Position numbers and translations under genes: made by a program. Below are positions 1 to 11,402 of a stretch of 64,000 nucleotides of DNA, piece after piece (within the stretch, counting starts at the first letter, position 1; every line of letters begins with the position of its first letter). The DNA lies in the NCBI RefSeq assembly GCF_000143415.4, contig NW_003314307.1, positions 506,859 to 570,858 on the forward strand, in the 5' to 3' direction. This DNA comes from Selaginella moellendorffii. Lineage: Eukaryota; Streptophyta; Lycopodiopsida; Selaginellales; Selaginellaceae. Under the pieces are notes generated by a model, which was not told the DNA's origin, did not search any database, and was given only the letters and a program-made list of their open reading frames with translations.

Positions 1-2056
1 TAACGCTACAAAAGAAAGGCTCAAGGGTCACCTTTCTCAGAAAAGTGCAACGGCCACTTTTCTACACCAACTCCAGACTCTATCCAACTCAATTGCTTTA
101 GCCCCAAAAGTTAGCATCCCTCTCGGGCTACATCATACAAACTACCTACTAAGATCTAAGCTAACCGAAGTCAACTCCAACCCCTTCACTAATTTGCATT
201 GGCTTACGAAAACGGAAAGGTTTTCGGACAAAGTGATCAACAAATCAGCCATTGGAAAAGTCTAAGAAAATTTGTGGAAAATTTTCCATCCTAGAGAAAG
301 AATGACTCTCAGTCCAGGAATGCAAACTTTCAAGACTCAACCAACTTCCTCCTACTTAACAACTTTCACATAGGCTCACCTTAACACAAATTCTCATGAC
401 CCATAGTATGCTTAAGCCTCGAACATCTTTTTGCCCATTCTTTCAACATCCAACACCGACGTCCGTAGAATGCAAAATGAACATCTAAAGCTTGATCATG
501 GAGACCATATCTTCGAATATTCACATTGCACTAACACTCTTCTTCGATTACCTTCAAGATCCAATGTGAAGCCAAAACACTAACAAGAAAAATGACATGG
601 AAAATCAAGCTCTAAGGAAAATTCCTCATCACTCGAATCAACAATGCCACTTCCACTAACACAAGTGCTAGCGCTATCAATGCCTTAACTAAACACATTT
701 TCCATCCAACAATCTACTCCAAGTGCTAACGGATCAATTAATGAGCTATAGCAAATGCTACAACTCTTTTCCAACACCTTATGGGCCAACTCTCAAAGAA
801 ACAAAGAACCAACTTAAGCTTAGCATAATGAACCACCATCGAGAATCTAGTCAAAGCTACTACAATGCTACTTTGTGCAAGTAGACTAGCTTCACTATCA
901 ACCACTTTGGTTGATTATCATTTACCCAAGCAACTTCGTAAACACATTGCTCATTATCACATGGATATAATATAGAAATCACAATGACTTGATTATCAAT
1001 TGAGCAACACCACGAGCAATGCCAATGCCATTACTTCAAAGGTTTATGTGAGTATCAAGTGCCAACTCAATTTGACAAAATGCAACATAAATGCCACACT
1101 CCACCAATAGAGATTTACAACACTCAACACCACTAACTTTTGTTCACAACATGGACAAGCTCATGCCACTCTCTTTCCGACTAAACTCAAAACTAGTCCA
1201 ACACCAAGCTATTCAAAGAGCAATAGCAAGGTTCCCGGGAAAAGAATTGAACATTGTAACTAAAGTCTTCCAATAGCGAGTCTAGACAAAATGGTATAGT
1301 GCTTCACCACTATCCATCCCATGACTCACCACTTGTAAGACCATCCTCTCCAACATGCATCAAGATAGGGACTCTTGATTGCATAATGTGAACACGAGCA
1401 ATGAGTCACACCTCGTTGCAAATCATCCGTCCAAGAAGAGAAAATGATTTACGTGTTTGACCCTTCGTCCCCGATGACTCTCTTTTCGGTCTTATCTTTT
1501 GACCAAACCTCAAGCTTACTTTTGCACTGCCTTCAGTTCAATCCAAGAAAAGTTTATGAGAGAGCACGGCAGTGACTACTTGAACCAATAGACTAATCCC
1601 TATAGTCTTGATTGATCCACTTATAATCATGCCTAGGAAGGATCCACTAGTGCCGTGCTAAACAGCTATGGACCAGCCTATTTGCCACTCATAGCAAACC
1701 CAGGGAAAGTTTACTTTCACCCATGGTACAAGGAACAACTCTTGGAACCACCGATAGGCTAACATTAATCTTGCCAACTCAAAGTGTAACCTCGAGTTGC
1801 TAATGTGCCTCACACACGAGCCCAAGCGTAAACTCGTGCTAACGGAGCATCTCAAATCCATCCTATGAGCCCAAGCACAAGCTCACATCATAAGGTACAA
1901 AAGGTAACCAAATCCATACCCAAGGAACGATTGCGAAGCCTTTGCACCCAAACGTGTACCCACTCGGATCATCGTTTTCATCTCTGCGTATGCAACGAGA
2001 CTAGTTGCCCAATCTCATTGTATAGTACTCGCTGAGACTCATCCTCTGATACCAAA
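1..2056 (-). mobile_element. Interior of L1-family LTR retrotransposon (partial, non-coding)
   Basis: This is the reverse-strand interior of an LTR element whose 5' LTR lies at 2057-3198. It matches the interior at 57042-59100 in reverse; for example the 100-240 stretch mirrors about 58870-58990. Only short chance reading frames occur and no gag, protease, integrase or reverse transcriptase motif is visible, so it looks like a non-autonomous LARD-type element. The other end of the element lies outside the window. Confidence 0.8.
2043..2054 (-). other. Primer binding site (tRNA-iMet type)
   Basis: On the minus strand this reads TGGTATCAGAGG, two bases inside the LTR end. TGGTATCAGAG is the usual complement of the 3' end of plant initiator tRNA-Met used to prime reverse transcription. 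It fixes this LTR as a 5' LTR and the element as minus-oriented. Confidence 0.85.
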
Positions 2057-3198
2057 TGTAGCGCACGTGGTTTTGACCCTTTATCCTATGGTGATTTACC
2101 ATAGGATAACACCACGAAGCGGAACCTAAACCCTCTTTGTGCCACGTGTCACATGCCATGTGTCACATGCCATGTGTCCATCCCACGTGCCCATAAGAAA
2201 CCGAGGTTCAGGGCCTTGGGCCACTGAACAAAGGAACGGTGCCAAACTCCCAAGCATGGAGCCAAGGAGTGACGGAACCGAACCACGGAGCAACTCCCGA
2301 GCATAAAGCCCAAGGAGCGAAGGGACAGGAGCCCGGAGCGACTTGGAACAGTCCTGGAGCGACCAGCATCCCAATGCTAGGACCAGCATGCAAAACGGAG
2401 CCAAACGGAGTCTAGCGCTATTTCGGCATACCGGTGGCCTAACGTGAGGATATGGGTACTCCACCAACTAGCATGGAATGGAACTTGGGACCCAAGTCGG
2501 ACGCTGAACAAGGACAGGCATGCAAGCGGGAGCTAGACTATGCCTCAGGTTGGTCAGCCATGCCCGACCTACCCACTATCCCTACTATACATTTGGAACC
2601 CCCCATAGCCCCCCCCCCCTTGAGGAACACACGCTTTGGGCTTTCACCCCAAGCCTCCCTTAGTATCAAGAGTTAGTCTCTGGGACAAGCTCGAAACTTA
2701 CTAAATATGGAATGTCCCTAGATTGCGAATTTGGACATGGGACGAACACCATTGTGTTCAGGACAAACTCTACATTCCGTAGATATGCCAAATGAGCAAA
2801 TCTGGACACTTTCCATAAATAGCATTTGGGACCGAAATGAGACTAACACAAAGGGCATGATAGCGAGGGTGTTTGGCAGACACGGTAAGCTATCATGTAG
2901 CGATATTGAGGGACTAATCTCAATACGCGAGGGTTCTTGTCACTAGCAAGTGCAAGACAAAACGAGACGGGAACTCCTTACCGGGCTAAGTATGCTTAGC
3001 TAATAACACGTAGGAATTCCGTCCTTATGCTCGTCCGGTCTAAGTACACTCGAAATGCCCAGTTAACTCCACTAGCACAAGAGGGACTGATAAAGGGTCC
3101 AGCAATACCGACCTCCTGCCATCGTGGCAGTAAGGTAAGAGTGTCCGTAAGGACTAGCTGACAGGTAACTTTCGATACCCGAAGTCACATTCGCGACA
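2057..3198 (-). mobile_element. L1-family 5' LTR (1142 bp)
   Basis: On the minus strand the LTR runs from TGTCGCGAATG (3198) to GCGCTACA (2057), with TG...CA ends, and is followed by a tRNA-Met primer site. Homologous LTRs lie at 55902-57041 and 60663-61793 on the plus strand. It contains the C/G-rich module (about 2605-2655) shared with the other LTR families here. Its outer end abuts the reading frame of the DUF7869-like gene, which runs on into the LTR for about 14 bases before a stop. The insertion therefore cut that gene. Confidence 0.88.
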
Positions 3199-5686
3199 CC
3201 CTCTTCCAGAAGGCAATATGCTGTCTAATCCCGGCCACTATACTTTCCTGGTCTTTGAGTCCATCCGGGTGCATCGGCCGTGGGGAACCCTGAGGAATCA
3301 TAGGTTCCCCAGTTATGGGATCTCTCTTGAAGAGTTCAATGTCGTCCACTGGCAGCCACATTGTGTCCCATTCTCTCATCTTGTACCTCATCACTGGAGC
3401 ACCGTCACATATGCTGAAATGAAACTGAAGAGGCTTGGAGTGGCCAATCACCATTTCGGATCCGTCCCTGATGTAGCCTCTTACAAACCCCTTAAAGTTT
3501 GGAACCTCTGTCAGAAGTGCAGCTTCAACAGTGCCTTTGATGCAATTTTGGAATTCATCGTAGAGTTGTGGGAGGGTGAGGACATTGGATCGCCGGAGGG
3601 ACTCTGCCAGGTGACTGAACATGGCATCGACGTCTTCATGAGTGTGCCCAACCATGAGAAAGCCAAGTGTAACCGTTTCAAATATGCCTTTGGCAACAAG
3701 CATCGCCAAGTACGCGAAGACGTACATGTTTTTGTTCTCACTGCCAGCATTGTCTGTTTGGAGTAGAAGATGGGGTGGAAGGCCACATCGGCCGCAAGAA
3801 CTTCCTTGAGATTCTGCTTCGTTTGGATGAGGTTGTGCATTCACCGGGCGACCAGCCTCGTCGGAATGGCATGAGGCCTCACGTGATAACCCTACAATCT
3901 GACGGCCAACATATTCACTAGGATGGCATGGGGCCCCACGCGATACTGCAAGCCTTTGCTCCTCCTCCAGCTGAACCCTGTATGGGGTTCGATCGACAAG
4001 GGCCTTATGCAAGGGTTGGCCGTTCAGCTCAGTTTGGGCACTTTGCAGAGACCTTAAGTGTTTTGCTAGGGACACAATCATCATGTTTGCACCCCCGCCA
4101 CCCCATAGAGGTACAAAGAAGTTCCCATAGTTCTGGGCACCATGCCCATGAACGATTATGCCAAACAGAGACACAGGCAGCTGCATGGATGAAGAGATTG
4201 CCTTGGGGGCAGGATTGAGTCGAGGTAAGCACGTTTTTTTCTGGTCCATTTTGTCATAGATGATGCAGAGGTAAGAGTCAGGTCTCTCCATGGAGAGAAT
4301 CCTGTTATGATAATATGCAGTCCTGTAGCTTCTCTGCTCGATGTTGTGGTCGAGCCGCCTTCTAACCAACGTCTCTCGCTCTTGAGCGCTGCAAGAATTC
4401 TTCGACAAAGCCATTTTGATAGCAGTGCACTCGTCACACTTTGAAAAGCTGGAGTACTTTCCTATACTCACATCCTTGAACCTGTTGCTCCACAATCTAC
4501 TAAATCTAGATTGGCTCAGCTTCCTGTAGCCATTACTCTGGAGTTCCCGATTCACATCTTCCAATATGGCCCCCTTGGTATACATGGAAGGGAGAACTCG
4601 TTGGGTGTCTCGTGTTCTATCTTCCAAGAGGCGGGTTTTATATGGTTGCTGCTCGCTACATGTCTCGACAAACCTCTTGAAGATTGCCTCTCCATATACA
4701 ACATGACCCCTGGTTTTGTGCGTACCGTCGTTCCCATGGACTGCCTGTTGAACCCTTTGTTCCTCGAACTCAGTTTTGATTCTGTAGAATGTGGTTCGAG
4801 GGACTCCATAAATGATTCTCCATGCCTTCATGCAGACTAAACCCCTCTGGAAGACCATGCCCCCCACTTGATGTTTTGAAGCATCAACAGATGACCGTAA
4901 TGCCTCATACACAAAATTGCGAGCTGCCTTCCAGGACAATGTCTTGTATCTTGCTCTCTCCTCTTCAATAGCATCCCAATCAGCATGTTGACAGCACCTC
5001 CTCTTGCAACAAGCAACTGTCGAGACCATTCGAACCTCCATCGCCATTTTCTGCCTTTTCGGTTCGTTGCTCAGATCCCTTTGGCTGCGCTTTAGGAAGG
5101 TGTACTTTCTTTTCCCATGAAGAGATGTTCTGTCATCAGTTGTAGTGGTGTTTGATTGTGAATCCTTCACATTCTCAAACACTAAGTGCCTCAATTTCCA
5201 CCGCACAATGCTTCCAAAAGTCAGACTGTTTTCTTCTGTGTCAACAACCTCTAAAATCGCAACTCCAATATCATCCCAGCCCAATTCTTGATTAGCAACC
5301 GCATCTCTTGGATCGACAACTGTGGCTAAGCCCTCAGCTACCACCTCCCCCTCGGGGTTGTTTAGAAACACCTTCGCCTGAATCCATGTAGCACGGTTCT
5401 TAAGATCCACGGAGGGAACATGCGTCGCACTTGCGCTGTCCCCAACATCTGCTTTCTTCTGAAGATTTTTCAAGGCAACAACAACATTTACCCCGATGAC
5501 CATCTCTCCTTGTTCAATAGCGACCACATTCCCATCGAAGACAGTCTCTACTGATACAGTAGCATTGCCTTCCCCAAGCCTTTGACAGTGTATAACAAAG
5601 TTCCGATCCATAGACACAAGGGTCCCTTTTGCAACTCTTTTCCCACCATTCAAAATGTAAACCTTTTCCCCAACCCTGAAGGCCAT
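3185..5686 (-). CDS. Transposase-like protein, DUF7869-type, 3' end cut by LTR
   Basis: An uninterrupted 833-codon frame. The first ~110 residues form a small beta-rich domain (GEKVYILNGGKRVAKGT), like the N-terminal modules of some plant transposon proteins. The centre has a Cys-x2-Cys knuckle (KCDEC) and the C-terminal half has a D...DN...HTHED pattern: CIIYDKMDQKK, LLQTDNAGSENKN, VGHTHEDVDAMFSH. I recognise this layout as the DUF7869 family, found in many repetitive genes of early land plants and probably an RNase-H-fold transposase; that function is inference. The last codons (SRM, stop) come from the inserted LTR, so the natural C-terminus is lost. A splice acceptor (CACTTTCAG) lies just upstream of the ATG, so a 5' exon is possible. 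Two copies of the local palindrome lie in frame at 3866-3944, in a linker before the TDN motif. Confidence 0.75.
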   Translation of the reverse strand: MAFRVGEKVYILNGGKRVAKGTLVSMDRNFVIHCQRLGEGNATVSVETVFDGNVVAIEQGEMVIGVNVVVALKNLQKKADVGDSASATHVPSVDLKNRATWIQAKVFLNNPEGEVVAEGLATVVDPRDAVANQELGWDDIGVAILEVVDTEENSLTFGSIVRWKLRHLVFENVKDSQSNTTTTDDRTSLHGKRKYTFLKRSQRDLSNEPKRQKMAMEVRMVSTVACCKRRCCQHADWDAIEEERARYKTLSWKAARNFVYEALRSSVDASKHQVGGMVFQRGLVCMKAWRIIYGVPRTTFYRIKTEFEEQRVQQAVHGNDGTHKTRGHVVYGEAIFKRFVETCSEQQPYKTRLLEDRTRDTQRVLPSMYTKGAILEDVNRELQSNGYRKLSQSRFSRLWSNRFKDVSIGKYSSFSKCDECTAIKMALSKNSCSAQERETLVRRRLDHNIEQRSYRTAYYHNRILSMERPDSYLCIIYDKMDQKKTCLPRLNPAPKAISSSMQLPVSLFGIIVHGHGAQNYGNFFVPLWGGGGANMMIVSLAKHLRSLQSAQTELNGQPLHKALVDRTPYRVQLEEEQRLAVSRGAPCHPSEYVGRQIVGLSREASCHSDEAGRPVNAQPHPNEAESQGSSCGRCGLPPHLLLQTDNAGSENKNMYVFAYLAMLVAKGIFETVTLGFLMVGHTHEDVDAMFSHLAESLRRSNVLTLPQLYDEFQNCIKGTVEAALLTEVPNFKGFVRGYIRDGSEMVIGHSKPLQFHFSICDGAPVMRYKMREWDTMWLPVDDIELFKRDPITGEPMIPQGSPRPMHPDGLKDQESIVAGIRQHIAFWKRVSRM

Positions 5687-6050
5687 TCTGAAAGTGCAGA
5701 AAAGAAGTTAAGACCATACAAAAAATGATTGGAGAATGGCCTAAATCATAACATACCAAACAACCTCAATAGCATGAGGCCACATGCCATTATTCAAACA
5801 TGCTATTGACACCCACGTGAAATTTCGCATTCACAAAATTGGCATGAGGCCTCATGCCATCTTGATATACACACAGCTACAGGCAAGTAAAAACATACAT
5901 GACAATACGCTAGCCATGAAATTGCAAGGGCCCAAGATGGCATGTGGCCTCATGCCATTTCTAAATGTGGTCCTAAGCCATTCCATGGTGAACATACCAG
6001 GAAGCACAAGTGCCGAATATCAAGAGGAAGCGGTAGCCACACCAAAGACA

Positions 6051-6110
6051 GTGCCGCTCGCAACACCGCAACTGCTCGTAGTGCCGCTCGCAACACCGCA
6101 ACTGCTCGTA
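6051..6110 (+). repeat. 30-bp tandem duplication
   Basis: Two exact head-to-tail copies of a 30-base unit beginning GTGCCGCTCGCAACACCG (6051-6080 and 6081-6110). They are followed by degenerate CGCTCGCA-rich copies to about 6240. Confidence 0.9.
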
Positions 6111-6980
6111 GCGCTGCTCACACAAACTGCCACTCGCATAAACTGCCGCTCGCAATGGCGCTCGCAATGCCGCAACCGCTTGTAGACGCATAAACCACAG
6201 CTCACAACGCCGCTTACACAAGCAGCGCTCACTGCGCTCAGCGGAACCAAGAACACGGCGCACAAAAATGATAGACCTAGGAATGAGTTCGAGAATTCAA
6301 AAATAACACACGCTTGAACGTCACATCAAATCCTCTGACAAACCATATCTTATGACTCCTCTGACAAATTTCAAACTGAGTAACTTCTAGACTTTGCTGT
6401 CGGAGGTTGAACTTTGTCACATCATGTCCTTGCCTCGATCCAGCTGTGCCATGTCAGTGATTCGAATTTTGCCATGCCATGTCAGCGATCCGCGCCAAGA
6501 TTATTCGCCGTGTAAAGGAATAATTATGCTGTGTGTGTACGTCCATTTATGGCAATATAAGGCCACACGCCATTCAAAGAATAATGCTAGTCGAGCATTT
6601 TTTGGTGCATTTTTGGGTTCAAAATTGCATGAGCCCACACGCTATAAAGTTTACCTGTACCAAAAATAGAAACAGCTTTATTTACTTGGGAATTTAAGTG
6701 GTTGAGGCATTTTTAAACTTACAAACACATGCCCTACTTACATTCTTTTGGTTGCTTAAAATTTAAAAATATTATAAACCTTTCTTTTTGCATTTTCAAT
6801 GTTTTCAATTATGGTTTTTGATTTTCGCAGGACCAGCCTAGCAATCTATTTGCATCCCGTCATATTTATAGCTAGTTTTCGTTTGTCCCCTTCGCTAGCC
6901 TGAGATACATCTACTCGGCATCTGCCTCTTACAACATTTGCCCAGAAAGGGCATCTTTCTTCACGTAGCATTTGCCACAT

Positions 6981-7007
6981 GTTTAGGGTTTAGGGTTTAG
7001 GGTTTAG
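6981..7007 (+). repeat. Interstitial TTTAGGG repeat
   Basis: About 3.7 head-to-tail units of the plant telomere repeat TTTAGGG. It is too short to be a telomere. It may be a repair scar or a telo-box-like promoter element. Confidence 0.9.
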
Positions 7008-8048
7008 CAATTCAGTAGCTTGATAAACATGCAAATACAGAACTTGATGCAAAATCCTTTGATATGTCACAATGCCCCTAGGACCATAAACACATTTCAA
7101 TAGAGAGGGTCCTTTCATTTTATAACTCCTTACGTAGATCTTGGTGAAACCAGAGTTAGTAAAGTTAGTTTCTTGTGATCCTGCATCTGATTATGATGTC
7201 CCTTTGCAGTGTCGATGGAAAGGTCAATGCACACCAAACTGTAAAATCTTGGAGCAAAATAACGGTCGGATCTATGGCAAATGCCCCTGAAACATTGTAA
7301 GGCTCATGTGGTCTCATGTGGTGTCCGATCGACATGCTTCTTTGCAGGGTCATCAAGAAAGACATTGTATACCATTCTGTAAAATCTAGTTGCGATCTAA
7401 CGGTTGGATCTCCAGAAAACTCAAAAAAATCTCGCGCATGTTAGAATATCCTAGGAATATACTCCTATGTGCCCCTGAAAATGGCATGCGGCCCCACGCC
7501 ATTCAAGAGATAACGCCAGATGACACCGAGAATTTTTTGGTGCATTTTTTGGGTTCAAAATTGCATGAGCCCACACGCTATAAAGTTTATCTTTGCCAAA
7601 TAGAGAAAAGTTTATCTTTGTCATGTGAGGTAGTTACAGTCCTTTGTGCTCGGCATCTGCCTCTTGCAGCATTTGCACTGAAAGGGAATTTTTCTCCATT
7701 CAGCATTTGGCCCTGAAAATGGCATGCGCCCACACGCCATTCAAGGAATAACGCCACAGGACGCCTGAATTTTTGGGTTTAAAATGTTTAGGGTTTTTTG
7801 GGTTTTTTCAAAATATTTTGGGTCCAACGTTTTTTGGGTTTCTTTGGTTCAAAATTGCATGAGCCCACACGCTATAATATTGATTTGAGAGAAAAATAGA
7901 AACAGATAGAATTTCTTTATTTAGCTGAACATCTGCCATTTTTGGAAATACAAGATGCTTTGGAATATCCAATCATGCATGGTATAAATATAGCGAGGGT
8001 ATTAAATGATATCCCAATCATGATCTTTCTTTTGGATTTCGCGTGCAT

Positions 8049-8164
8049 GCAGTCCGAGGAATGATGACGTTGCGGATTTCTTTTGGATTTTGCGTGCTTG
8101 CATGCGCGTGGCAATCCAGAAATTAATGGTGGCACCCAAGTCCGAGGAATGATGACGTGGCGGG
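8049..8164 (+). promoter_or_regulatory. Duplicated GATGACGT block
   Basis: The sequence GTCCGAGGAATGATGACGT occurs twice, at about 8049 and 8130, 80 bp apart. Each copy carries a TGACGT bZIP (as-1/CRE-like) core. The position, a few hundred bases upstream of the plus-strand gene, suits a promoter. The regulatory role is inferred. Confidence 0.4.
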
Positions 8165-8218
8165 ATTACCAACCGTTGTGACATTTCGCGCGTGTGAGGT
8201 TAGGTTTTGCATTTTGCT

Positions 8219-8402
8219 TCGTACTCGCACTCGCGCTCGCATCACACTTGCGCTTGCGCTCGCATCACACTCGCGCTCGCATCACGCTCCCACTCGCGAT
8301 CACGCTCACATTCGCGCTCATCTACCTTCTCTACAGGTTTCTCGTGTGCATCGGCGTCCACTCGCGCTTGCATCACACTCGTGCTCGTGTGCATCGGCGT
8401 CC
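8219..8402 (+). repeat. CTCGCATCACACTCG minisatellite
   Basis: A degenerate tandem array built from CTCGC, CACTCG and CATCACA words. It gives open frames in several registers, all rich in Arg, Ser and His, which are artefacts of the repeat. Confidence 0.75.
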
Positions 8403-9489
8403 ACTTTAAGACACACCCAGTTTGTAACTTCGCCGCCAACTCCGCCGCCCACTCCGCCACCCACACGCAGCCCACTTGGCGTCCCGGGAGATTTCAGCGC
8501 CACTCTCCAACTGTAAGTGGCAGAGTAGACTTGCTGCTACAATCCGCTGCACACACAGTGCACATTCGCCAGCGAGTCCGGCCTCGATTGTCACGGCCTC
8601 CATTCGGCTTCAAATAGTAAGTCTTTTAGGCCAAGTAGAAAATGGCATGAGGCCACATGCCATTCAGTAGCAACATTGGCATGCATCGATTGGGCTCTCG
8701 AGTGCAGTCCGGTTACAAATGGCGTGTAGCCTCATGCCATCTTAGGATGTAGCCTCAAGACATCTGATGCAGTGGTGAATGGCGTGTGGCCTCACGTTAT
8801 TTCCAGCTGCTAGCTTTTCATCTGTCAGCTCTAATTGTTGTGCATTTCTGAACAGGCGAGGAATTGTGTTCTTCTTCCAGCCACTGTCAATGTGGATGCA
8901 GAGAAGGGGGAAGAGCTCACCAGTTGGACTTTTGGGATGGAAGGCGAGGATCTGAGGCTGTACAACACAGATGGTGGGAGAAAAGAATGCATGGGGATCC
9001 TCATCTAAGTGACAGACACTCCATACAGTTCCATGCAAGAATATGGACTGGCACTTGTGGTAGAGACAGCGTCCGCCTTCAAGATCCACCTTGCACATCC
9101 TAGCGGCTTCCTAGAGGGGGGCAGCGGCTATGAGGAATTCTTAGAGGGAGCTAGGGAGAGGTTGTCCAGGAGGCCCACAATTTCAAAGACGCTGCGGGTC
9201 TATGAAGATCACATGGAATCCACGGACCTCACCTACGGCGATGTTCAAAAACTATATTCCAACATTGAGCCGTTGAGAGTGCCTCCAGTTCGCGAAGCGA
9301 AGGGGAAGGGGGTCGATCTGGAAATTACCCCGAAGCAGAAAAGGGTGGTCAAGCTCAAGCCGACGCCCGACTCTCTTGCTCCAAAAAAGAAGCTACTCGG
9401 TGATGCCATTGCCTCGGGTTCAAACACTACACCCACCAAAAAGAAGAGCCGCAAAGAGCAGAAAGAGCAAGAAGAGGCAGCAAAAATCG

Positions 9490-9870
9490 TCGCAAATAAT
9501 AGTACTTGTTACTATTCCAACAAAGTATATACAATCGACGTGAGCCATATCGACATCCAAAGCAAATACAACCACAGGCTAGTATCTGATGAGTGGGTGG
9601 AGAAACTGAAGCAGAAGATGCTAGCAAGTCCAGTAACACCCGACATCGCAGACGTGATCCCCTACTACCGAACAATGAAGGGCGAGACAAGGTTTCCAGA
9701 CTTGATCAATAGGAAGGTGTTGGACGATCAGAACATCCGGTTCTATGCCGTCTCCGGGCAGCATTCTAGCTTGGCGATGCAAGAGATAGTTCTGGATATT
9801 ATGGTGGGCGAGGAGGTGAAGAAAGTCTTCAAGACAAGAGTTGTCCGCCTGATAAAAGGCAACTCGCCCC
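9490..9870 (+). other. ParB/sulfiredoxin-like domain segment
   Basis: The translation has a short strand after a Lys-rich basic stretch (YSNKVYTIDVSHI), then a helix (VSDEWVEKLKQKM), then IRFYAVSGQHSSLAMQEI. ParB-N/Srx folds have this order: strand, helix, and a G-x-H-R-x-x-A loop after a strand. Here the loop reads SGQHSSLA, with Ser where Arg is usual. Bacterial members bind DNA or cleave nucleotides, and phage and plasmid members are often fused to DNA methyltransferases. The assignment rests on pattern only. Confidence 0.45.
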
Positions 9871-10099
9871 TCCGATCTATCATATCCATCTCCCACGCGC
9901 AGAATGTCAAGCAAGAAATGTGCTACAAATCGGGTTTGCATGAAACATTAGCACGAACACGGAAGCTCTGGGTTCAACTGAAGAAGCCACAAAAACCAGG
10001 ACAAGGACGTGCACTAGCAACTAGCGCCTGGCAGGTAAGCCTCGTTGCATGTGGCATAGCATGTGGCCTCACGCCATTTCCATTGCAGGAATTCTCGAG

Positions 10100-11402
10100 T
10101 CTTCTCTCGAAAACACTGGGGTCAATGACACACTCAGCATCCATAACATTTTACTCGCGACAAAATTTGTTTTTGACAAATGGGTAGATGTGCTGAGGAG
10201 GTATCATGACGGGGAGTTGCTAAACTCAATGGGTGTGGAGGACGGCCGGAAGCCCAATGATTTGAAGCTCAACGCCTTGCGTTTCTTGCGGTCTCTAGAC
10301 GACGACAACCTTATGACAGTGGCTAATGCTCTTCTACGTGGTGAGGTAGTCTTCAACAAGACCAAAATGACTCCCGGCCATATTGTGACATACGAGGACT
10401 TGTGCACGACTCTGAGAGCTCGTGTGCTATTGAAGGATTGGATCTTCGAGCAAGTGGCCGTGGAGAGGGTGAGCATCGACACCACGCAAGAGATGATGGA
10501 AGAGCTGGAGTTGTCAAATAAAGACATCGACGAGTACGTGAAGGGGGCCCCCAAGTTCATCGATCTGCTGCGGGATGCCACGAAAAGTAAAGCTGAGAAG
10601 TTGGATTAGTATCCAAATTTCATTAAGAGGGATGTCGACCGCCGGCTTCAGAAACAGCTCGACCCCGCAACAAAGGCCTATCGAGAACCTTACTGGGTAT
10701 ACGTGAATTCGGATGAGGATCAAAGGTGGAGGAGCATCGTTTCCTGCGGAGATGAGCAGGTCAAGAACATCTTTTGTGTGATGGACTTCACAAACGAGGA
10801 GATCACTCATGCAGACGAAGTCAGCTCCATCATTGACTTAATGGTGGGACTTGCGGAGGTGGAATCTTCAGTCCACTATATGATCTACGACTCCGAATCC
10901 TATCACAAGTTCTGGAAGGCCTTGAACGAGGTGAAGGCTCGGTTGAAAGGCAAGGAGATGCAGGAGATCCATGGGATAATGGCTAAGAAGAAGATACCGA
11001 CGAATGTCCGCATCTTCACACTCGCCCTTGTTATTGGTCCTGCAGCAGAGTGGGACTGGAGTGACTTCCCAGCTTCGTTCGACAAGGCCGATCGAATTGA
11101 TCTGAGGGAGGTCAATTTACCCGTGCCTGAGGAACTGAAGACGGCTATGGAGCTTTCGAATCCAGAGAAAGCTCCAGGTGCAACATGGGAAATGCTCAGC
11201 TGGGTCTTCAACGCAATAGCACCTGCTTCCGACTCCAAGGGCAAATGCGTTGTCGAGTACAACTGCGGCGGACTATTCTTTCGAGCCGCACTACTCAAGG
11301 GTGTCCCGTGTGTTGTGGTGACAAACTCTATTGAAGAGGTGACTTCAATGAAACATATAATTACAGTTGCTAAAGGAAAACAGTATCTTCTTTGTGAACC
11401 TG
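10100..11402 (+). pseudogene. Helical region plus possible methyltransferase-like fold
   Basis: The same frame runs through an amber codon at 10607 for about 430 codons. The N-terminal half is helical and charged. Near the end, CVVEYNCGGLFFRAALLKG resembles a methyltransferase motif I (small residues after a strand, then a helix), but no DPPY-type catalytic motif is visible. The exon ends at the splice donor CCTG|GTGAGT. The acceptor at 10099/10100 (TCGAG|TCT) is chosen because it keeps frame with the ParB-like exon ending at 10034. An acceptor at 10088 would not. Confidence 0.4.

Larger units (their letters stand above)
5687..8400. other. Spacer between the two divergent genes of the 3.2-14.5 kb segment
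   Basis: No convincing gene is visible. The stretch holds palindrome copies, a 30-bp tandem duplication, an interstitial telomere repeat, three copies of a 50-bp block (GGTTCAAAATTGCATGAG...CACACGCTATA at about 6610-6650, 7550-7583 and 7847-7880), a duplicated GATGACGT block and a CTCGC minisatellite. As the space between divergent genes it probably holds both promoters. Confidence 0.6.

Noticed and set aside
6981-7007. Chromosome end or telomere fusion
   Set aside because: Under four TTTAGGG units, with single-copy-like sequence on both sides.
8157-8617. Overlapping frames with Arg/Ser/His repeats
   Set aside because: Product of the CTCGC/CATCACA minisatellite, open in several registers.
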